A program made the translations under genes and the position numbers. A stretch of DNA of 64,000 nt from Halobacillus yeomjeoni (GTDB taxonomy: Bacteria > Bacillota > Bacilli > Bacillales > Halobacillaceae): assembly GCF_020171525.1 (NCBI RefSeq), contig NZ_JAIVAI010000003.1, positions 124,001 through 188,000 of the forward strand, read 5' to 3'. Position 1 is the stretch's first letter. Each line of letters starts with the position of its first letter. Positions 1-10,687 of the stretch are shown here, piece after piece. The notes under the pieces are model-generated. The model had not been told where the DNA came from and did no database searches. It worked only from the letters and a program-made list of their open reading frames with translations.

Positions 1-1497
1 GAAAACGCAAGTTCTGAAAATGAGGTCATCCAGGCCATCAATGAAAAAGAGGCAGAAGAAGAAATAGAGGAAACTTCGACGGACGATGGGAGCGGAAAAA
101 TCGTAGCTGTCACCGCATGCCCGACAGGAATCGCTCATACGTACATGGCCGCAGACAAGCTTAAAGCGACAGCGAAAGAAATGAATATTCAAATCAAAGT
201 CCAGACCAATGGTTCCAGCGGTGTAAAAAACCGACTGACAGAAAACGATATTGCAGAAGCTGATGCTGTCATCGTAGCCGCAGATACCAAAGTCGATATG
301 AGCCCCTTCAACGGTAAACATGTGATTGAAGTTCCGGTAGCAAAAGCGATACACGAACCGCAAGAACTTTTGAAAAAAGCACAGAATAAAGAAGCAGATA
401 TTTACCATAGCAGTGAGAAATCCTCAGAGGGGACAAATAAGAAAAAACAAAAGACAGGATTTTATAAGCACTTGATGAACGGTGTCTCCCACATGCTGCC
501 TTTTGTCGTTGGCGGCGGGATTCTAATTGCGATTTCTTTCTTTTTCGGTATCAATGCCGCAGATCCTTCCAGCGACGAATACAACCGATTTGCTGAAATG
601 TTGATGACGATCGGCGGAGCTAATGCGTTCTATCTGCTTGTACCAGTGTTAGCCGGTTTCATCGCTTACAGTATAGCGGACCGACCTGGATTCGCCCCGG
701 GGATGATCGGCGGGTTGATTGCCATCACTTCAGGCGTGGAAGGTGCCGGTAACGGCTCAGGATTCTTAGGCGGATTGATCGCCGGTTTCCTGGCGGGTTA
801 CTTGACACTTGGAATAAAACGGATGCTTGATGGACTGCCTGCTTTTCTCGACGGGATGAAAACCGTGCTTTTTTATCCAGTATTAGCGATTTTCGGAACA
901 GGAATGATCATGCTCTTGATCAACCCGAGTCTGACGAGCATTTACAATGGTCTACTCTCTTGGCTGGAAAGCCTCAGTGGTGCAAACATAGCACTTGTCG
1001 GAATCATCATAGGAGGGATGATGGCTGTCGATATGGGAGGGCCGATCAACAAAGCGGCTTATACATTCGGCCTCGCTACATTGGAGTCAGGAAACTATGA
1101 GTTTATTGCTGCTGCTATGGCCGGCGGAATGGTTCCTCCACTAGCGATGGCTTTAGCGACAACTCTTTTCAAAAACAAATTCACTGAACAAGAGCGCGAG
1201 ACAGGGAAAACCGCTTATGCTCTTGGAGCTTTCTTCATTACGGAGGGTGCGATACCGTTTGCAGCTGCGGATCCTGCAAGAGTCATTCCATCCATGGTTG
1301 CAGGATCTGCCATCGCTGGAGCGTTGACTACATGGTTCAGCATCAACTTGACTGCCCCTCACGGAGGCATCATCGTCATCGGCTTGGTCGAAGGTGGAGT
1401 CATGAAAGCGCTGCTATATATTTTAGCGATTGCAGTCGGCTCGATTATTGGAGCAATTGCTGTAGGATTGTTGAAAAAAGACCTGCAAAAGGCTTAA
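1..1497 (+). CDS. fruA: PTS fructose-type permease, EIIB-EIIC part (5'-truncated by window edge)
   Basis: This is the 3' part of a fructose-family phosphotransferase permease, which imports and phosphorylates its sugar at the membrane. The frame is open from base 1, so the true start lies outside the window; the internal ATG at 145 is not the start because it falls inside the EIIB motif. About 498 codons are visible: an acidic linker that probably follows an EIIA domain, then EIIB with the phosphorylatable Cys (codon 118-120) in ACPTGIAHT, then EIIC from about residue 160 with many hydrophobic segments and the GGPINKAAYTFG motif. HPr and enzyme I follow on the same strand. Fructose as the substrate is inferred from the family; a mannose-type or 2-O-glycerate permease is possible. 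Confidence 0.88.
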   Translation, partial: ENASSENEVIQAINEKEAEEEIEETSTDDGSGKIVAVTACPTGIAHTYMAADKLKATAKEMNIQIKVQTNGSSGVKNRLTENDIAEADAVIVAADTKVDMSPFNGKHVIEVPVAKAIHEPQELLKKAQNKEADIYHSSEKSSEGTNKKKQKTGFYKHLMNGVSHMLPFVVGGGILIAISFFFGINAADPSSDEYNRFAEMLMTIGGANAFYLLVPVLAGFIAYSIADRPGFAPGMIGGLIAITSGVEGAGNGSGFLGGLIAGFLAGYLTLGIKRMLDGLPAFLDGMKTVLFYPVLAIFGTGMIMLLINPSLTSIYNGLLSWLESLSGANIALVGIIIGGMMAVDMGGPINKAAYTFGLATLESGNYEFIAAAMAGGMVPPLAMALATTLFKNKFTEQERETGKTAYALGAFFITEGAIPFAAADPARVIPSMVAGSAIAGALTTWFSINLTAPHGGIIVIGLVEGGVMKALLYILAIAVGSIIGAIAVGLLKKDLQKA

Positions 1498-1551
1498 AAT
1501 GATAGAGTTAGGGTATCTCAAAATAAAATACTTTCTTAGGAGGAAATCAAT

Positions 1552-1818
1552 ATGGTAGAAAAAACATTTACTATAACTTCTAATGACGGCGTACACGCTC
1601 GCCCGGCAACTGTGCTTGTCCAAAATGCGGGTAAATACGAAGCTGACATTAACTTACATTATAAAGAAAAGGCTGTGAACCTGAAGTCCATCATGGGAAT
1701 CATGAGCCTTGGCATCCCTGCAGGAGCAGAAGTCAAAATCACTGCAGAAGGAAGCGATGAGCAGGAAGCGATCGATCATCTTACTACGACAATGCAGAAT
1801 GAAGGGTTGGGAGAATAA
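1552..1818 (+). CDS. ptsH: Phosphocarrier protein HPr
   Basis: Central phosphocarrier of the PTS: it takes phosphate from enzyme I on His15 and passes it to EIIA domains. The 88-residue sequence has the His15 motif (GVHARPA) and the regulatory Ser46 in KSIMGIMS, the site used by HPr kinase for carbon catabolite control with CcpA. The start is set by a strong GGAGG ending about 8 bases upstream of ATG 1552. ptsI follows after 4 bases, so the two are cotranscribed. The matching kinase gene hprK and the paralogue crh are both in this window. Identification is firm. Confidence 0.97.
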   Translation: MVEKTFTITSNDGVHARPATVLVQNAGKYEADINLHYKEKAVNLKSIMGIMSLGIPAGAEVKITAEGSDEQEAIDHLTTTMQNEGLGE

Positions 1819-1822
1819 CTTT

Positions 1823-3541
1823 ATGACACATTTACAAGGTATTGCAGCTTCCAGTGGAATCGCGATTGCGAAAGTATATCCACTGGAGGCTCCGGACCTG
1901 TCTTACAGCAAAGAGAAAGTTGAACAACCAGAAACAGAAGTAGAACGACTGCATCAAGCACTTGAGGTCTCTAAATCTGAGCTCGAGAAAATTAAAGAGC
2001 ACACGAAAAAATCCCTCGGTGATGAGCATGCCGAGATTTTCTCCGCTCACCTGCTTGTTCTCAGCGATCCTGAATTGATCAAGCCGATTGAAGATAAAAT
2101 CAAGACCGAAAACGTCAACGCAGAAGCTGCATTGGATGAAACAGCGAATATGTTCATCGACTTGTTCAAAAACATGGACAATGAATATATGCGTGAACGT
2201 GCTGCTGACATTCAAGACGTAACGAAACGCGTCATGGCACAATTGTTGAACGTGACGTTCCCTGATCCAGCGCTGATCAACGAGGAAGTCGTCATTGTCG
2301 CTGATGATTTGACTCCGTCTGATACAGCCCAATTGAACAAACAGTTTGTCAAAGGGTTCACGACAGACATCGGTGGCCGTACTTCCCACTCCGCTATCAT
2401 GGCCCGTTCATTGGAAATCCCGGCTGTAGTCGGAACAAAAAATATCACATCCCAGTCTGAAAAGGATTCCATGATCATTGTCGACGGAATCAGCGGGGAT
2501 GTCATCGTCAACCCTACAGATGAGCAGATTGAAGAATACAAACAAAAACAGGCAGACTTTGAGAAGCAGAAGCAGGAATGGGCGAAGCTGAAAGATGAGC
2601 CTACTGTGACTTCTGAAGGCGATCATGTCGAGCTTGTCGCAAACATCGGTACACCGGATGACGTTGAAGGTGTTCTTGAGAATGGCGGCGAAGGCGTTGG
2701 TCTTTACCGTACAGAATTCCTTTATATGGGTAAAAGTCAGCTGCCGACAGAAGAAGAGCAGTTCGATGCTTACTCTTCCGTCTTGAAGCAAATGGGTGAC
2801 AAACCAGTAGTCGTTCGTACACTGGACATCGGTGGAGACAAAGAGCTGAGTTACTTGGACCTTCCAGATGAGATGAACCCATTCCTTGGTTACCGTGCGA
2901 TTCGTCTGTGTCTTGAACGTGATGACATTTTCCGTGTCCAATTGCGTGCACTTCTACGTGCAAGCGTTCATGGAAACCTGAAAATCATGTTCCCTATGAT
3001 CGCTACGCTGGATGAGTTCCGCCAAGCGAAGGCACTTCTTGATGAAGAAAAAGAAAACTTGGTCAAAGAAGGACATCAGGTCTCTGATGATATTGAAGTT
3101 GGTATGATGGTCGAAATTCCAGCAACTGCTGTGATTGCCCGTCAATTCGCTAAAGAAGTGGACTTCTTCAGTATCGGAACGAACGACTTGATTCAATATA
3201 CAATGGCTGCTGACCGTATGAACGAACGCGTATCATACCTTTACCAGCCGTATAACCCAGCTATTTTGAACCTTATCAATAATGTGATTGAAGCAGCACA
3301 CGCAGAAGGCAAATGGGCCGGCATGTGCGGTGAAATGGCTGGAGATGAAATCGCAATCCCGATCCTGCTGGGACTTGGTCTGGATGAATTCAGTATGAGC
3401 GCGACGTCCATTCTGCCGGCTCGTACACAAATCCGTGATCTTTCCAAGAAAGAAATGGCTTCTTATAAAGAAGAAATCCTTTCAATGGGAACAGCGGAAG
3501 AAGTTGTTGAGTTCGTCAAAGAAAAGACTCAATCCAAGTAG
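1823..3541 (+). CDS. ptsI: PTS enzyme I (phosphoenolpyruvate-protein phosphotransferase)
   Basis: Soluble enzyme that transfers phosphate from PEP to HPr. From ATG 1823 it is 572 residues, the usual length of enzyme I. The N-terminal domain holds the phosphohistidine (His189, [13 protein letters not shown]); the C-terminal TIM barrel has the PEP-binding motifs [22 protein letters not shown] and the active-site Cys in MCGEMAGD. A longer frame begins at 1709, but it runs through ptsH, and a GGTTGGGAG ribosome site near 1806 supports 1823. It ends the PTS operon together with a small ORF at 3627. Confidence 0.97.
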   Translation: MTHLQGIAASSGIAIAKVYPLEAPDLSYSKEKVEQPETEVERLHQALEVSKSELEKIKEHTKKSLGDEHAEIFSAHLLVLSDPELIKPIEDKIKTENVNAEAALDETANMFIDLFKNMDNEYMRERAADIQDVTKRVMAQLLNVTFPDPALINEEVVIVADDLTPSDTAQLNKQFVKGFTTDIGGRTSHSAIMARSLEIPAVVGTKNITSQSEKDSMIIVDGISGDVIVNPTDEQIEEYKQKQADFEKQKQEWAKLKDEPTVTSEGDHVELVANIGTPDDVEGVLENGGEGVGLYRTEFLYMGKSQLPTEEEQFDAYSSVLKQMGDKPVVVRTLDIGGDKELSYLDLPDEMNPFLGYRAIRLCLERDDIFRVQLRALLRASVHGNLKIMFPMIATLDEFRQAKALLDEEKENLVKEGHQVSDDIEVGMMVEIPATAVIARQFAKEVDFFSIGTNDLIQYTMAADRMNERVSYLYQPYNPAILNLINNVIEAAHAEGKWAGMCGEMAGDEIAIPILLGLGLDEFSMSATSILPARTQIRDLSKKEMASYKEEILSMGTAEEVVEFVKEKTQSK

Positions 3542-3570
3542 TAATCTGCTCATATATGTGGCACAATAGG

Positions 3571-3603
3571 ACATGTGGGAAGGCATTCGCTTCCCCTCCA
3601 TGT
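3571..3603 (+). other. Stem-loop between ptsI and the small downstream ORF
   Basis: ACATG/CATGT outer arms enclose GGGAAG/CTTCCC, a hairpin 30 bases after the ptsI stop. It lacks a U-tract, so it is more likely an mRNA-processing or stabilising stem than a terminator. Function is unknown. Confidence 0.4.
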
Positions 3604-3626
3604 TCTAAGGAAAGAGAAGTGTTGAA

Positions 3627-3794
3627 ATGACCTTTACTATAATAATGATCGTTTGTGTAGGTATCGTGCTCGGTATTGCAGCCATGTTCGGTTTTGCCGT
3701 CTCCAAAGGCTACGAATATAAACACACAATCGACCCACTTCCCGAAAAAGCCGACAAATATGAACCAGACCATAAAAAAGCTGACGCCAATTAA
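3627..3794 (+). CDS. Small single-pass membrane protein (55 aa)
   Basis: The ORF starts at ATG 3627 behind an AAGGAAAGAG ribosome site and ends inside the terminator stem. The product is 55 residues: a hydrophobic helix at about residues 4-26 (rich in I, V, G, A and F) followed by a short, charged, probably cytoplasmic tail rich in K, D, E and Y. I do not recognise the family. It is downstream of ptsI on the same strand and shares the operon's terminator, so it is probably expressed with the PTS genes. No function can be assigned. Support comes from the ribosome site, the helix and the terminator placement. Confidence 0.6.
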   Translation: MTFTIIMIVCVGIVLGIAAMFGFAVSKGYEYKHTIDPLPEKADKYEPDHKKADAN

Positions 3795-3812
3795 ATGGTG
3801 TCAGCTTTTTTG
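3780..3812 (+). terminator. Rho-independent terminator of the PTS operon
   Basis: GCTGAC/GTCAGC stem extended by CC/GG pairs, followed by six T. The stop codon of the 55-aa ORF lies in the loop region. Confidence 0.85.
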
Positions 3813-3899
3813 TTCTTTAATATTAAGGCTTTGTTATTGCTTGGTGTTGTTATTTAACATGTGAGCTCATATCAGCTCTTTCTATCCTGGAATTTGTTT

Positions 3900-4023
3900 G
3901 AGGCGGCCTTTTAGAATGACTCCCTTTCCGTGGGGTACCGTGAGCCTCCTCAGGCTTCGCCTTCCGGGGTCTCACGATGTACCTTTATCCCACAGGAGTC
4001 TCGCCATTCTAAAAGGCCGCCTC
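3900..4023 (-). repeat. Structured repeat unit A1
   Basis: The outer arms are a perfect 19-bp inverted repeat (3900-3918 and 4005-4023). Read on the minus strand, the interior carries the boxes GACTCCTGTGGGA, GTGAGACCCCGGA, GAGGAGGCTCAC and CCCACGGAAAG. GTGGG/CCCAC, GTGAG/CTCAC and GGC-GAA-GCC can pair inside the outer stem. Confidence 0.8.
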
Positions 4024-4080
4024 TTCAAAGTAGAAGGGTCGGAAAAGCCATAACCGAAGTCCGTTACACCAACCACAAGC

Positions 4081-4202
4081 GGGATGGCAGGGAAAACAGG
4101 TAGACTCCTGCGGGAAAAAGGAACAAGGTGAGACCCCGGAGAACGAAGTTCGAGGAGGCTCAGCGTTCCCCGCGGAAAGCGGACTGTTTTCCCTGCCATC
4201 CC
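4081..4202 (+). repeat. Structured repeat unit A2
   Basis: The outer arms are a perfect 19-bp inverted repeat (4081-4099 and 4184-4202). The interior has the same four boxes as A1 but with GCGGG/CCCGC and GAAC-GAA-GTTC stems, that is, paired changes relative to A1. Confidence 0.8.
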
Positions 4203-4315
4203 ATGCTCTGAGTAAATAACGGACCGAACACCTAATCCCAGACAGGGACTATTTAGTAATCGTTTAAAATATCAACAATCAACTTTAACAGAGCCAATAT
4301 TTCATTCGTTATTCA

Positions 4316-4906
4316 TCATTTCTTCCAGGATTGATGGACAAACGTGCACTTTTCCTCAATAGGCGATCGGGGTTTAAATTTCGGAACTTTCTTCGGGTAC
4401 CCCATTTGTAAGACAGCAGCAAGCTTATATTTTGACGGCGGCAGCCCAAGATCTTCAGCAAAAAGCGGATCATTCAAGTAAGGACTTGTCGTCCATAACG
4501 TCCCCACTCCTTCTTCCCATGCTAATAGTTGAACATTTTGGATATAAGCGCAAACCGCTGCATAGTCTTCTTCAAACTTATGTGAGTCTTTATCTATTTC
4601 CAGATAAACCAAAGCATGGTGGGGTATAGAGACTAAAAAATCACGTATGCCTTTTTTCATTGAATTTATTTTCCCGTTTTCATACCCCTCAAAAAAACCA
4701 TTCCTTACATAACTGTCAAGCACTGCGTCAGCATAATCGATTTTTGCTTCTTCTTGAAAGACAGTGATGTTCCATGGTTCTTTCATACGGTGATTAGGTG
4801 CCCATGAAGCTTGTGAAAATATATGCTTCATTAAGCCGCTCTCCAGTTCCTGAGGCTGAAAATCATGGATGGAACGACGTTCTTTAATCGCAGTTTGAAG
4901 ATCCAT
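4316..4906 (-). CDS. Nitroreductase family protein
   Basis: Predicted FMN-dependent nitroreductase-fold oxidoreductase of 196 residues using NAD(P)H; the physiological substrate is unknown. The N-terminal RRSIHDF segment matches the FMN-phosphate-binding RRS motif of the family, and SWAPNHRMKEPW and the later VGTLWTTSPY and LGLPPSKYKLAAVLQMGYP segments are typical. I chose ATG 4906 (MDLQTAIKERRS) because GGGGAG lies about 9 bases upstream; a longer frame up to 4990 adds a hydrophobic stretch with no good ribosome site. It stands alone beside repeat copy A, so context gives no further clue. Confidence 0.82.
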   Translation of the reverse strand: MDLQTAIKERRSIHDFQPQELESGLMKHIFSQASWAPNHRMKEPWNITVFQEEAKIDYADAVLDSYVRNGFFEGYENGKINSMKKGIRDFLVSIPHHALVYLEIDKDSHKFEEDYAAVCAYIQNVQLLAWEEGVGTLWTTSPYLNDPLFAEDLGLPPSKYKLAAVLQMGYPKKVPKFKPRSPIEEKCTFVHQSWKK

Positions 4907-5030
4907 TTCAATGCCACTCCCCATTAGAAAAAACTTGGTTAATCCCATTCTGAGATGGGCCGGATAAATAAAAGAGAGAATCTGCTTCATTCTAGCGAGA
5001 AGCCACGGATTTTCCTGTAAAAGTCATAAT

Positions 5031-5066
5031 CAATTGACACACCTATTCGAAAAGGTGTGTCAATTG
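5031..5066 (-). terminator. Perfect 13-bp hairpin at the end of the DUF218 gene
   Basis: CAATTGACACACC and its exact complement flank a 10-base loop and contain the end of the DUF218 coding region. The minus-strand U-tract is poor (ATTATGACTTTT), so it may be a weak terminator or an mRNA 3'-end protector. Confidence 0.55.
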
Positions 5067-5624
5067 GTGCATCATCATATAAAGCCATTCCCGGACGAAG
5101 AACGGCATTTTTGTTTCCATGGTTTCATAAGCAGAGTATGCTGTAGGAACGCCTGTGACATCCATCCCCTGATCCTCTGCCATGCCTACCGCTCTTTTCA
5201 GGTGAAATTGATCACTTACCAGCAAATAAGAATCAATCCCTTTGTTATCAGCAACTTTCTTAGCGTTAATCAAATTGTCGACTGTCACGGCGGACTGGCT
5301 TTCAATTAAGATGTCTTCTTTAGGGACTCCTTGATTCAACGCATATTTCATTCCGACTTCTGCTTCTGAAGAGGCGGCATTTTCGCTCATACCACCTGTA
5401 AAGACCAGGTAGTCCACTTTATCGTTTTTATATAACTCTATTCCTTGTTTTAACCTTCCTTCAAATACAGGACTTGGCTTCCCATTCCATTGGGCGGCGC
5501 CAAGGACGATTGCTGCGTCTGCTTCAGGAATATGATCATCAGCGCCATATGTCCAGAGGCTGTATCCCGTGTACACGCTATAGCCCAGCAAAATCAATAG
5601 CAGGATTTTAAGTATACGTTTCAT
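5043..5624 (-). CDS. DUF218 (YdcF/SanA-like) envelope protein
   Basis: A 193-residue protein with an N-terminal membrane anchor (about residues 4-24) and an extracellular DUF218 domain. Family signatures are DAAIVLGAAQWNGKPSPVFEGRL, LVFTGGM, ESQSAVTVDNLINA and LLVSDQFHLKRA. Such proteins (YdcF, SanA, ElyC) are linked to envelope metabolism, but the biochemical activity of this one is unknown. It is a single gene read in the same direction as eno and lies beyond the eno terminator, so it needs its own promoter. A hairpin overlaps its stop codon. Confidence 0.8.
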   Translation of the reverse strand: MKRILKILLLILLGYSVYTGYSLWTYGADDHIPEADAAIVLGAAQWNGKPSPVFEGRLKQGIELYKNDKVDYLVFTGGMSENAASSEAEVGMKYALNQGVPKEDILIESQSAVTVDNLINAKKVADNKGIDSYLLVSDQFHLKRAVGMAEDQGMDVTGVPTAYSAYETMETKMPFFVREWLYMMMHQLTHLFE

Positions 5625-5671
5625 TCTATCTGCTCTCCCAAGATCTCTTTCTGAACTTTATTTTACCATAT

Positions 5672-5702
5672 AAAAAAGCCTCCCTGAAATCAGGGAGGCT
5701 TC
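5672..5702 (-). terminator. Terminator of the glycolytic operon after eno
   Basis: AAGCCTCCCTGA and its complement form an 11-12 bp stem with a short loop, followed on the minus strand by six T. It lies 14 bases beyond the eno stop. Confidence 0.9.
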
Positions 5703-5714
5703 ATGTGGGAACAA

Positions 5715-7004
<1,290 letters not shown>

Positions 7005-7018
7005 TTATCTCTCCCTTG

Positions 7019-8554
7019 TTATTTGATTAATGATTGTCCTGTCATTTCTTCCGGCTGTTCGACGCCGAGTAACTTCAATAGAGTTGGTGATAAGTCACCC
7101 AATACTCCTCCGTCACGCAGTTCTACGCCTTCTTTAGTGACGATGACAGGAACTGGATTTGTTGTATGAGCAGTCATGGCATCTCCTTCAGAGGTCGTCA
7201 CCTCATCAGAGTTTCCGTGGTCTGCTGTAATGATGGCGTGTCCGCCTTTTTCATGAATTTTATCTACGATCTTGCCTAAGCACTCATCGACAGCTTCAAT
7301 TGCTTTGATGGTCGGCTCAAGCATTCCTGAGTGTCCAACCATATCCGGGTTGGCAAAGTTCAAAATGATCGCATTGTGCTTCTCTGCATCCAATTCAGCA
7401 AGCAGAGCATCCGTCACTTCATAAGCGCTCATCTCAGGTTTTTGATCGTAAGTGGAAACTTTAGGAGAATCGATCAGGATGCGCTCTTCCCCATCAAACT
7501 TCTCTTCACGTCCTCCACTCATGAAGAATGTGACGTGTGGGTATTTCTCTGTTTCAGCAATGCGCAGCTGCTTCATGTCATTGTCTGCCAGAACTTCTCC
7601 TACTGTATTCTTCAAGTTGTTCGGTGGGAATGCCACTTTACTGTTCACAGCATCGCTGTATTGAGTCATCCCGACAAAATGAAGGTTCTTCGGAGCTTTT
7701 TCACCACGGTCGAAATCTTCGAAATCATCGTTAGCAAAAGTGCGTGAAATCTGGATGGCACGGTCTGGACGGAAGTTGAAGAACACGATGGCATCTTCAT
7801 CTTCTACCGTTCCAAGTGCTTCTCCCTGGTCGTCTGTAAGGACCACAGGTTCAACAAATTCATCATACACTTCTTTTTCATAGGATTCATCGATCGCTTG
7901 AATGGGATCCTTATGCTTCGGTCCTTCGCCGTAAGCGATGGCATCATAAGCCTTTTTCACGCGATCCCAGCGATTGTCACGGTCCATCGCATAATAACGA
8001 CCTGAGATCGTAGCGATTTGACCGATTCCCAGTTCTTCAACTTTTTCCTGAGTCTGTTTGATGTACGTTTTTGCAGATTGTTGACCTACATCACGTCCAT
8101 CAAGGAAAGCGTGGATATAAACTTGCTCCAAGCCTTCTTCCTTAGCTAACTCAAGAGTTGCGAACATATGGTTGATGTGGCTGTGAATACCTCCATCTGA
8201 CAATAGACCGAAGATATGAAGGGCTTTGCCTTTCGCTTTCGCATGGCGGACAGCGTTCAGCATCACTTCATTCTCAAAGAAATCTCTCTCTCGGATGGAA
8301 AGATTGATACGTGTCAGACTTTGGTAAACGACGCGACCTGCACCGATATTCAAGTGACCGACTTCCGAATTCCCCATTTGTCCTTCAGGAAGGCCTACAG
8401 CCTCTCCACATGCAGTCAATTGGGAATGAGGGAACTGGTTCCAAAACCGATCAAAGTTCGGGGTGTTCGCTTGCTTGACGGCGTTTCCGAACTCTTCATC
8501 ACGAAGAGCGTAGCCATCAAGGATGATTAATGCTGCTAAGTTTTTGTTACTCAT
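7019..8554 (-). CDS. gpmI: 2,3-bisphosphoglycerate-independent phosphoglycerate mutase
   Basis: Interconverts 3- and 2-phosphoglycerate using two metal ions and a phosphoserine intermediate. From ATG 8554 it has 511 residues. The catalytic Ser63 lies in QMGNSEVGH; the alkaline-phosphatase-type metal motifs [22 protein letters not shown] and [10 protein letters not shown] are intact. The upstream frame to 8572 has no better start; ATG 8554 overlaps the last 8 bases of tpiA and has GGAGG upstream, so translation is probably coupled. Confidence 0.97.
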   Translation of the reverse strand: MSNKNLAALIILDGYALRDEEFGNAVKQANTPNFDRFWNQFPHSQLTACGEAVGLPEGQMGNSEVGHLNIGAGRVVYQSLTRINLSIRERDFFENEVMLNAVRHAKAKGKALHIFGLLSDGGIHSHINHMFATLELAKEEGLEQVYIHAFLDGRDVGQQSAKTYIKQTQEKVEELGIGQIATISGRYYAMDRDNRWDRVKKAYDAIAYGEGPKHKDPIQAIDESYEKEVYDEFVEPVVLTDDQGEALGTVEDEDAIVFFNFRPDRAIQISRTFANDDFEDFDRGEKAPKNLHFVGMTQYSDAVNSKVAFPPNNLKNTVGEVLADNDMKQLRIAETEKYPHVTFFMSGGREEKFDGEERILIDSPKVSTYDQKPEMSAYEVTDALLAELDAEKHNAIILNFANPDMVGHSGMLEPTIKAIEAVDECLGKIVDKIHEKGGHAIITADHGNSDEVTTSEGDAMTAHTTNPVPVIVTKEGVELRDGGVLGDLSPTLLKLLGVEQPEEMTGQSLIK

Positions 8555-9308
8555 GCTTACCTGCCTCCACAAGTTTTAGGAAGGAATCAGCTTCAAGGCT
8601 TGCTCCGCCGACTAGTGCACCATCAATATCGGATTGAGACAGAAGCTCTTCGACGTTTGCCGGCTTAACGCTTCCTCCGTATTGGATGCGGACTGCATCT
8701 GCAGCTTCAGCATTGACGAACTCGCTGACAACTTTACGGATGTGTGTACATACTTCGTTCGCCTGCTCAGCAGAAGCCGTACGTCCAGTACCAATCGCCC
8801 AGATTGGCTCATAAGCGATGATCGCCTGTGCACACTGTTCGTTCGTCAAGCCTTCCAACGCTTTCTTCACTTGTGCTTCTACATGATCCATTGTTTGATT
8901 CGCTTCACGTTGATCAAGCGTTTCACCGACACAGATGATTGGAGTCAGACCATGTTTGAAAGCAGCATGGACTTTTTTGTTCACATCTTCATCTGTTTCG
9001 TTGAAGATTTCACGACGTTCGGAGTGGCCAAGTACGACATACGTGACGCCAAGCTCTTTCAGCATAACCGGGCTTACTTCACCAGTGAATGCGCCGCTTT
9101 CTTCAAAGTGCATGTTTTGAGCACCGATTTTCAAGTCTGTACCTTCTGTTTCTTCAACGAGCTTCTGAAGAAAAGGAGCCGGTGCACATACGACTGACTC
9201 CACCTGGTCAGAAGAAGGCACTTCATTTTTTGTCGTTTGAATAAAATCTTCCGCTTCGCGGTGGGTTTTATTCATTTTCCAATTTCCTGCAATCACTTGT
9301 TTACGCAT
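8547..9308 (-). CDS. tpiA: Triosephosphate isomerase
   Basis: Interconverts dihydroxyacetone phosphate and glyceraldehyde 3-phosphate. The 253-residue TIM barrel keeps Lys11 (AGNWKMNKT), His95 (VLGHSERR) and the catalytic Glu167 ([11 protein letters not shown]), with the phosphate-binding GGSVKP and [10 protein letters not shown] loops. It lies 16 bases after pgk and overlaps gpmI by 8 bases, all within the cggR operon. Confidence 0.98.
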   Translation of the reverse strand: MRKQVIAGNWKMNKTHREAEDFIQTTKNEVPSSDQVESVVCAPAPFLQKLVEETEGTDLKIGAQNMHFEESGAFTGEVSPVMLKELGVTYVVLGHSERREIFNETDEDVNKKVHAAFKHGLTPIICVGETLDQREANQTMDHVEAQVKKALEGLTNEQCAQAIIAYEPIWAIGTGRTASAEQANEVCTHIRKVVSEFVNAEAADAVRIQYGGSVKPANVEELLSQSDIDGALVGGASLEADSFLKLVEAGKHE

Positions 9309-9324
9309 GTTTCCTTCACCTCTC

Positions 9325-10509
9325 CTATTCTTTATCGTTTAGTAGAGCGACACCTGGAAGTTCTTTACCTTCCATGAATTCCAAGGAAGCGCCGCCTCCT
9401 GTGGATACGTGATCCATGTCATCAGCATAACCGAACTTTTCAACGGCTGCGGCAGAGTCTCCACCACCGATGACAGTATAACCTTCGGTGTTAGCAAGTG
9501 CATTTGCGACCGCTTTTGTTCCGTTTGCAAATGTTTCAAGCTCGAATACGCCCATAGGGCCGTTCCAAATGACGAGCTTGGAATCTTTGATGATTTGATC
9601 ATACTTCTCTCTTGTTTTCGGTCCGATATCCAGCGCTTCCCAATCAGAAGGGATGCTGTCGATTCCGACTTCTTTCGTATTCGCAGAATCAGAGAAATCG
9701 TCAGCAACGATTACATCTTCAGGCATGTGGAAGTTCACGCCTTTATCTTCTGCTTTTTTCATATATTCTTTAGCCAAGTCGATTTTGTCTTCTTCTAGAA
9801 GAGACTTACCGATTTCATAGCCACGTGCTTTTATGAAGGTATAAGCAAGTCCGCCGCCGATAATCAAATGATCGACTTTGTCAATCAGGTTATCGATGAC
9901 TCCGATTTTATCTTTGACCTTCGCTCCGCCGATGATGGCAGTGAAAGGACGTTCAGGATCGGATAGCGCTTGTCCTAATACATTGATTTCTTTCTCCATA
10001 AGAAAACCTGCGACAGCCGGAAGGTGTTCAGCTACACCTGCTGTTGACGCATGAGCACGGTGTGCAGCACCGAATGCATCGTTGACATAAAGGTCTGCCA
10101 TATCAGCGAACGCTTTAGCAAGGTCTGCATCATTCTTTTCTTCACCCGGGTGGAAACGGACGTTTTCAATCAATAGAACGTCGCCATTTTCCATTTCAGA
10201 AAGTGCCTGGTTCACTTCGTCACCATGCACCTCATCTGTTTTCGTAACCGTCTGACCTAACAGGTCACTCAAACGGTTGGCAACAGGGTCTAGACGAAGC
10301 TCTTCGACAGCTTCTCCTTTTGGACGACCCAGGTGGCTGGCAAGAATCACTTTGGCACCGTTGCCTGTCAAATGTTTGATTGTCGGCAGTGCTGCTTTGA
10401 TTCGTGTGTCGTCTGTTACTTCTTTACCGCTCATCGGAACATTGAAGTCGACGCGGCAAAACACAGTTTTCCCTTGTACTTCAACATCACGGATTGTTTT
10501 CTTATTCAT
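9325..10509 (-). CDS. pgk: Phosphoglycerate kinase
   Basis: Makes ATP from 1,3-bisphosphoglycerate and ADP. From ATG 10509 it has 394 residues, the usual size. Motifs include [15 protein letters not shown], the hinge region around [20 protein letters not shown] and [13 protein letters not shown] near the nucleotide site. The frame continues to 10569, but AAGGAGG sits 8 bases before ATG 10509, which starts the canonical MNKKTIRDV. It follows gap after a 178-bp gap that contains a hairpin. Confidence 0.98.
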   Translation of the reverse strand: MNKKTIRDVEVQGKTVFCRVDFNVPMSGKEVTDDTRIKAALPTIKHLTGNGAKVILASHLGRPKGEAVEELRLDPVANRLSDLLGQTVTKTDEVHGDEVNQALSEMENGDVLLIENVRFHPGEEKNDADLAKAFADMADLYVNDAFGAAHRAHASTAGVAEHLPAVAGFLMEKEINVLGQALSDPERPFTAIIGGAKVKDKIGVIDNLIDKVDHLIIGGGLAYTFIKARGYEIGKSLLEEDKIDLAKEYMKKAEDKGVNFHMPEDVIVADDFSDSANTKEVGIDSIPSDWEALDIGPKTREKYDQIIKDSKLVIWNGPMGVFELETFANGTKAVANALANTEGYTVIGGGDSAAAVEKFGYADDMDHVSTGGGASLEFMEGKELPGVALLNDKE

Positions 10510-10619
10510 GAAAGACAACCTCCTTGGTTTGTGGTCAGGTTCATCGCCTGCCCATATGTACGTTTCCACGCTTGCAATCCATGAAAACGCCTAAAAGCAG
10601 GGACCATTAGAAATGGATA

Positions 10620-10647
10620 AAGGAGGAGGACATGAGACCTCCTCCTT
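10620..10647 (-). terminator. Stem-loop between gap and pgk
   Basis: AAGGAGGAGG/CCTCCTCCTT, a 10-bp stem downstream of gap on the minus strand. The following U-tract is weak (TTATCC), so it is probably a partial terminator or mRNA-processing stem that sets gap expression above the distal genes. Confidence 0.6.
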
Positions 10648-10687
10648 TTCCACGTTCTTTTTAATTCTTTTTATTGATTCTTACTTT

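Larger units (their letters stand above)
3827..4295. mobile_element. Composite palindromic repeat element, copy A (MITE-like)
   Basis: A 469-bp non-coding element. Its ends form an inverted repeat (GGCTTTGTTA at 3827, TAACAGAGCC ending 4295). Flanks AATATTAA (3819-3826) and AATATTTC (4296-4303) match at 6 of 8 bases, consistent with an aged 8-bp target duplication. Inside are two structured units in divergent orientation separated by a conserved linker. It is closely similar to copy B at 32239-32671 and to the right part of copy C at 38288-38730. No transposase is encoded, so mobilisation would have to be in trans. Confidence 0.75.

Noticed and set aside
1709-1822. N-terminal extension of ptsI to 610 aa
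   Set aside because: The extension runs through ptsH in another frame; ATG 1823 gives the canonical 572-residue enzyme I.
1832-2389. 185-aa minus-strand ORF antisense to ptsI
   Set aside because: Antisense shadow of a conserved gene; Phe/Cys-rich composition and no ribosome site.
3972-4199. 75-aa minus-strand ORF in repeat copy A (and its 84-aa relative at 32361-32615)
   Set aside because: It is conserved only because the repeat is conserved; it runs across the stems of both units, lacks a ribosome site and is Pro/Arg/Ser-rich without domain features.
10510-10569. 20-residue N-terminal extension of Pgk
   Set aside because: The AAGGAGG ribosome site lies within the extension, directly before ATG 10509, which gives the canonical start.
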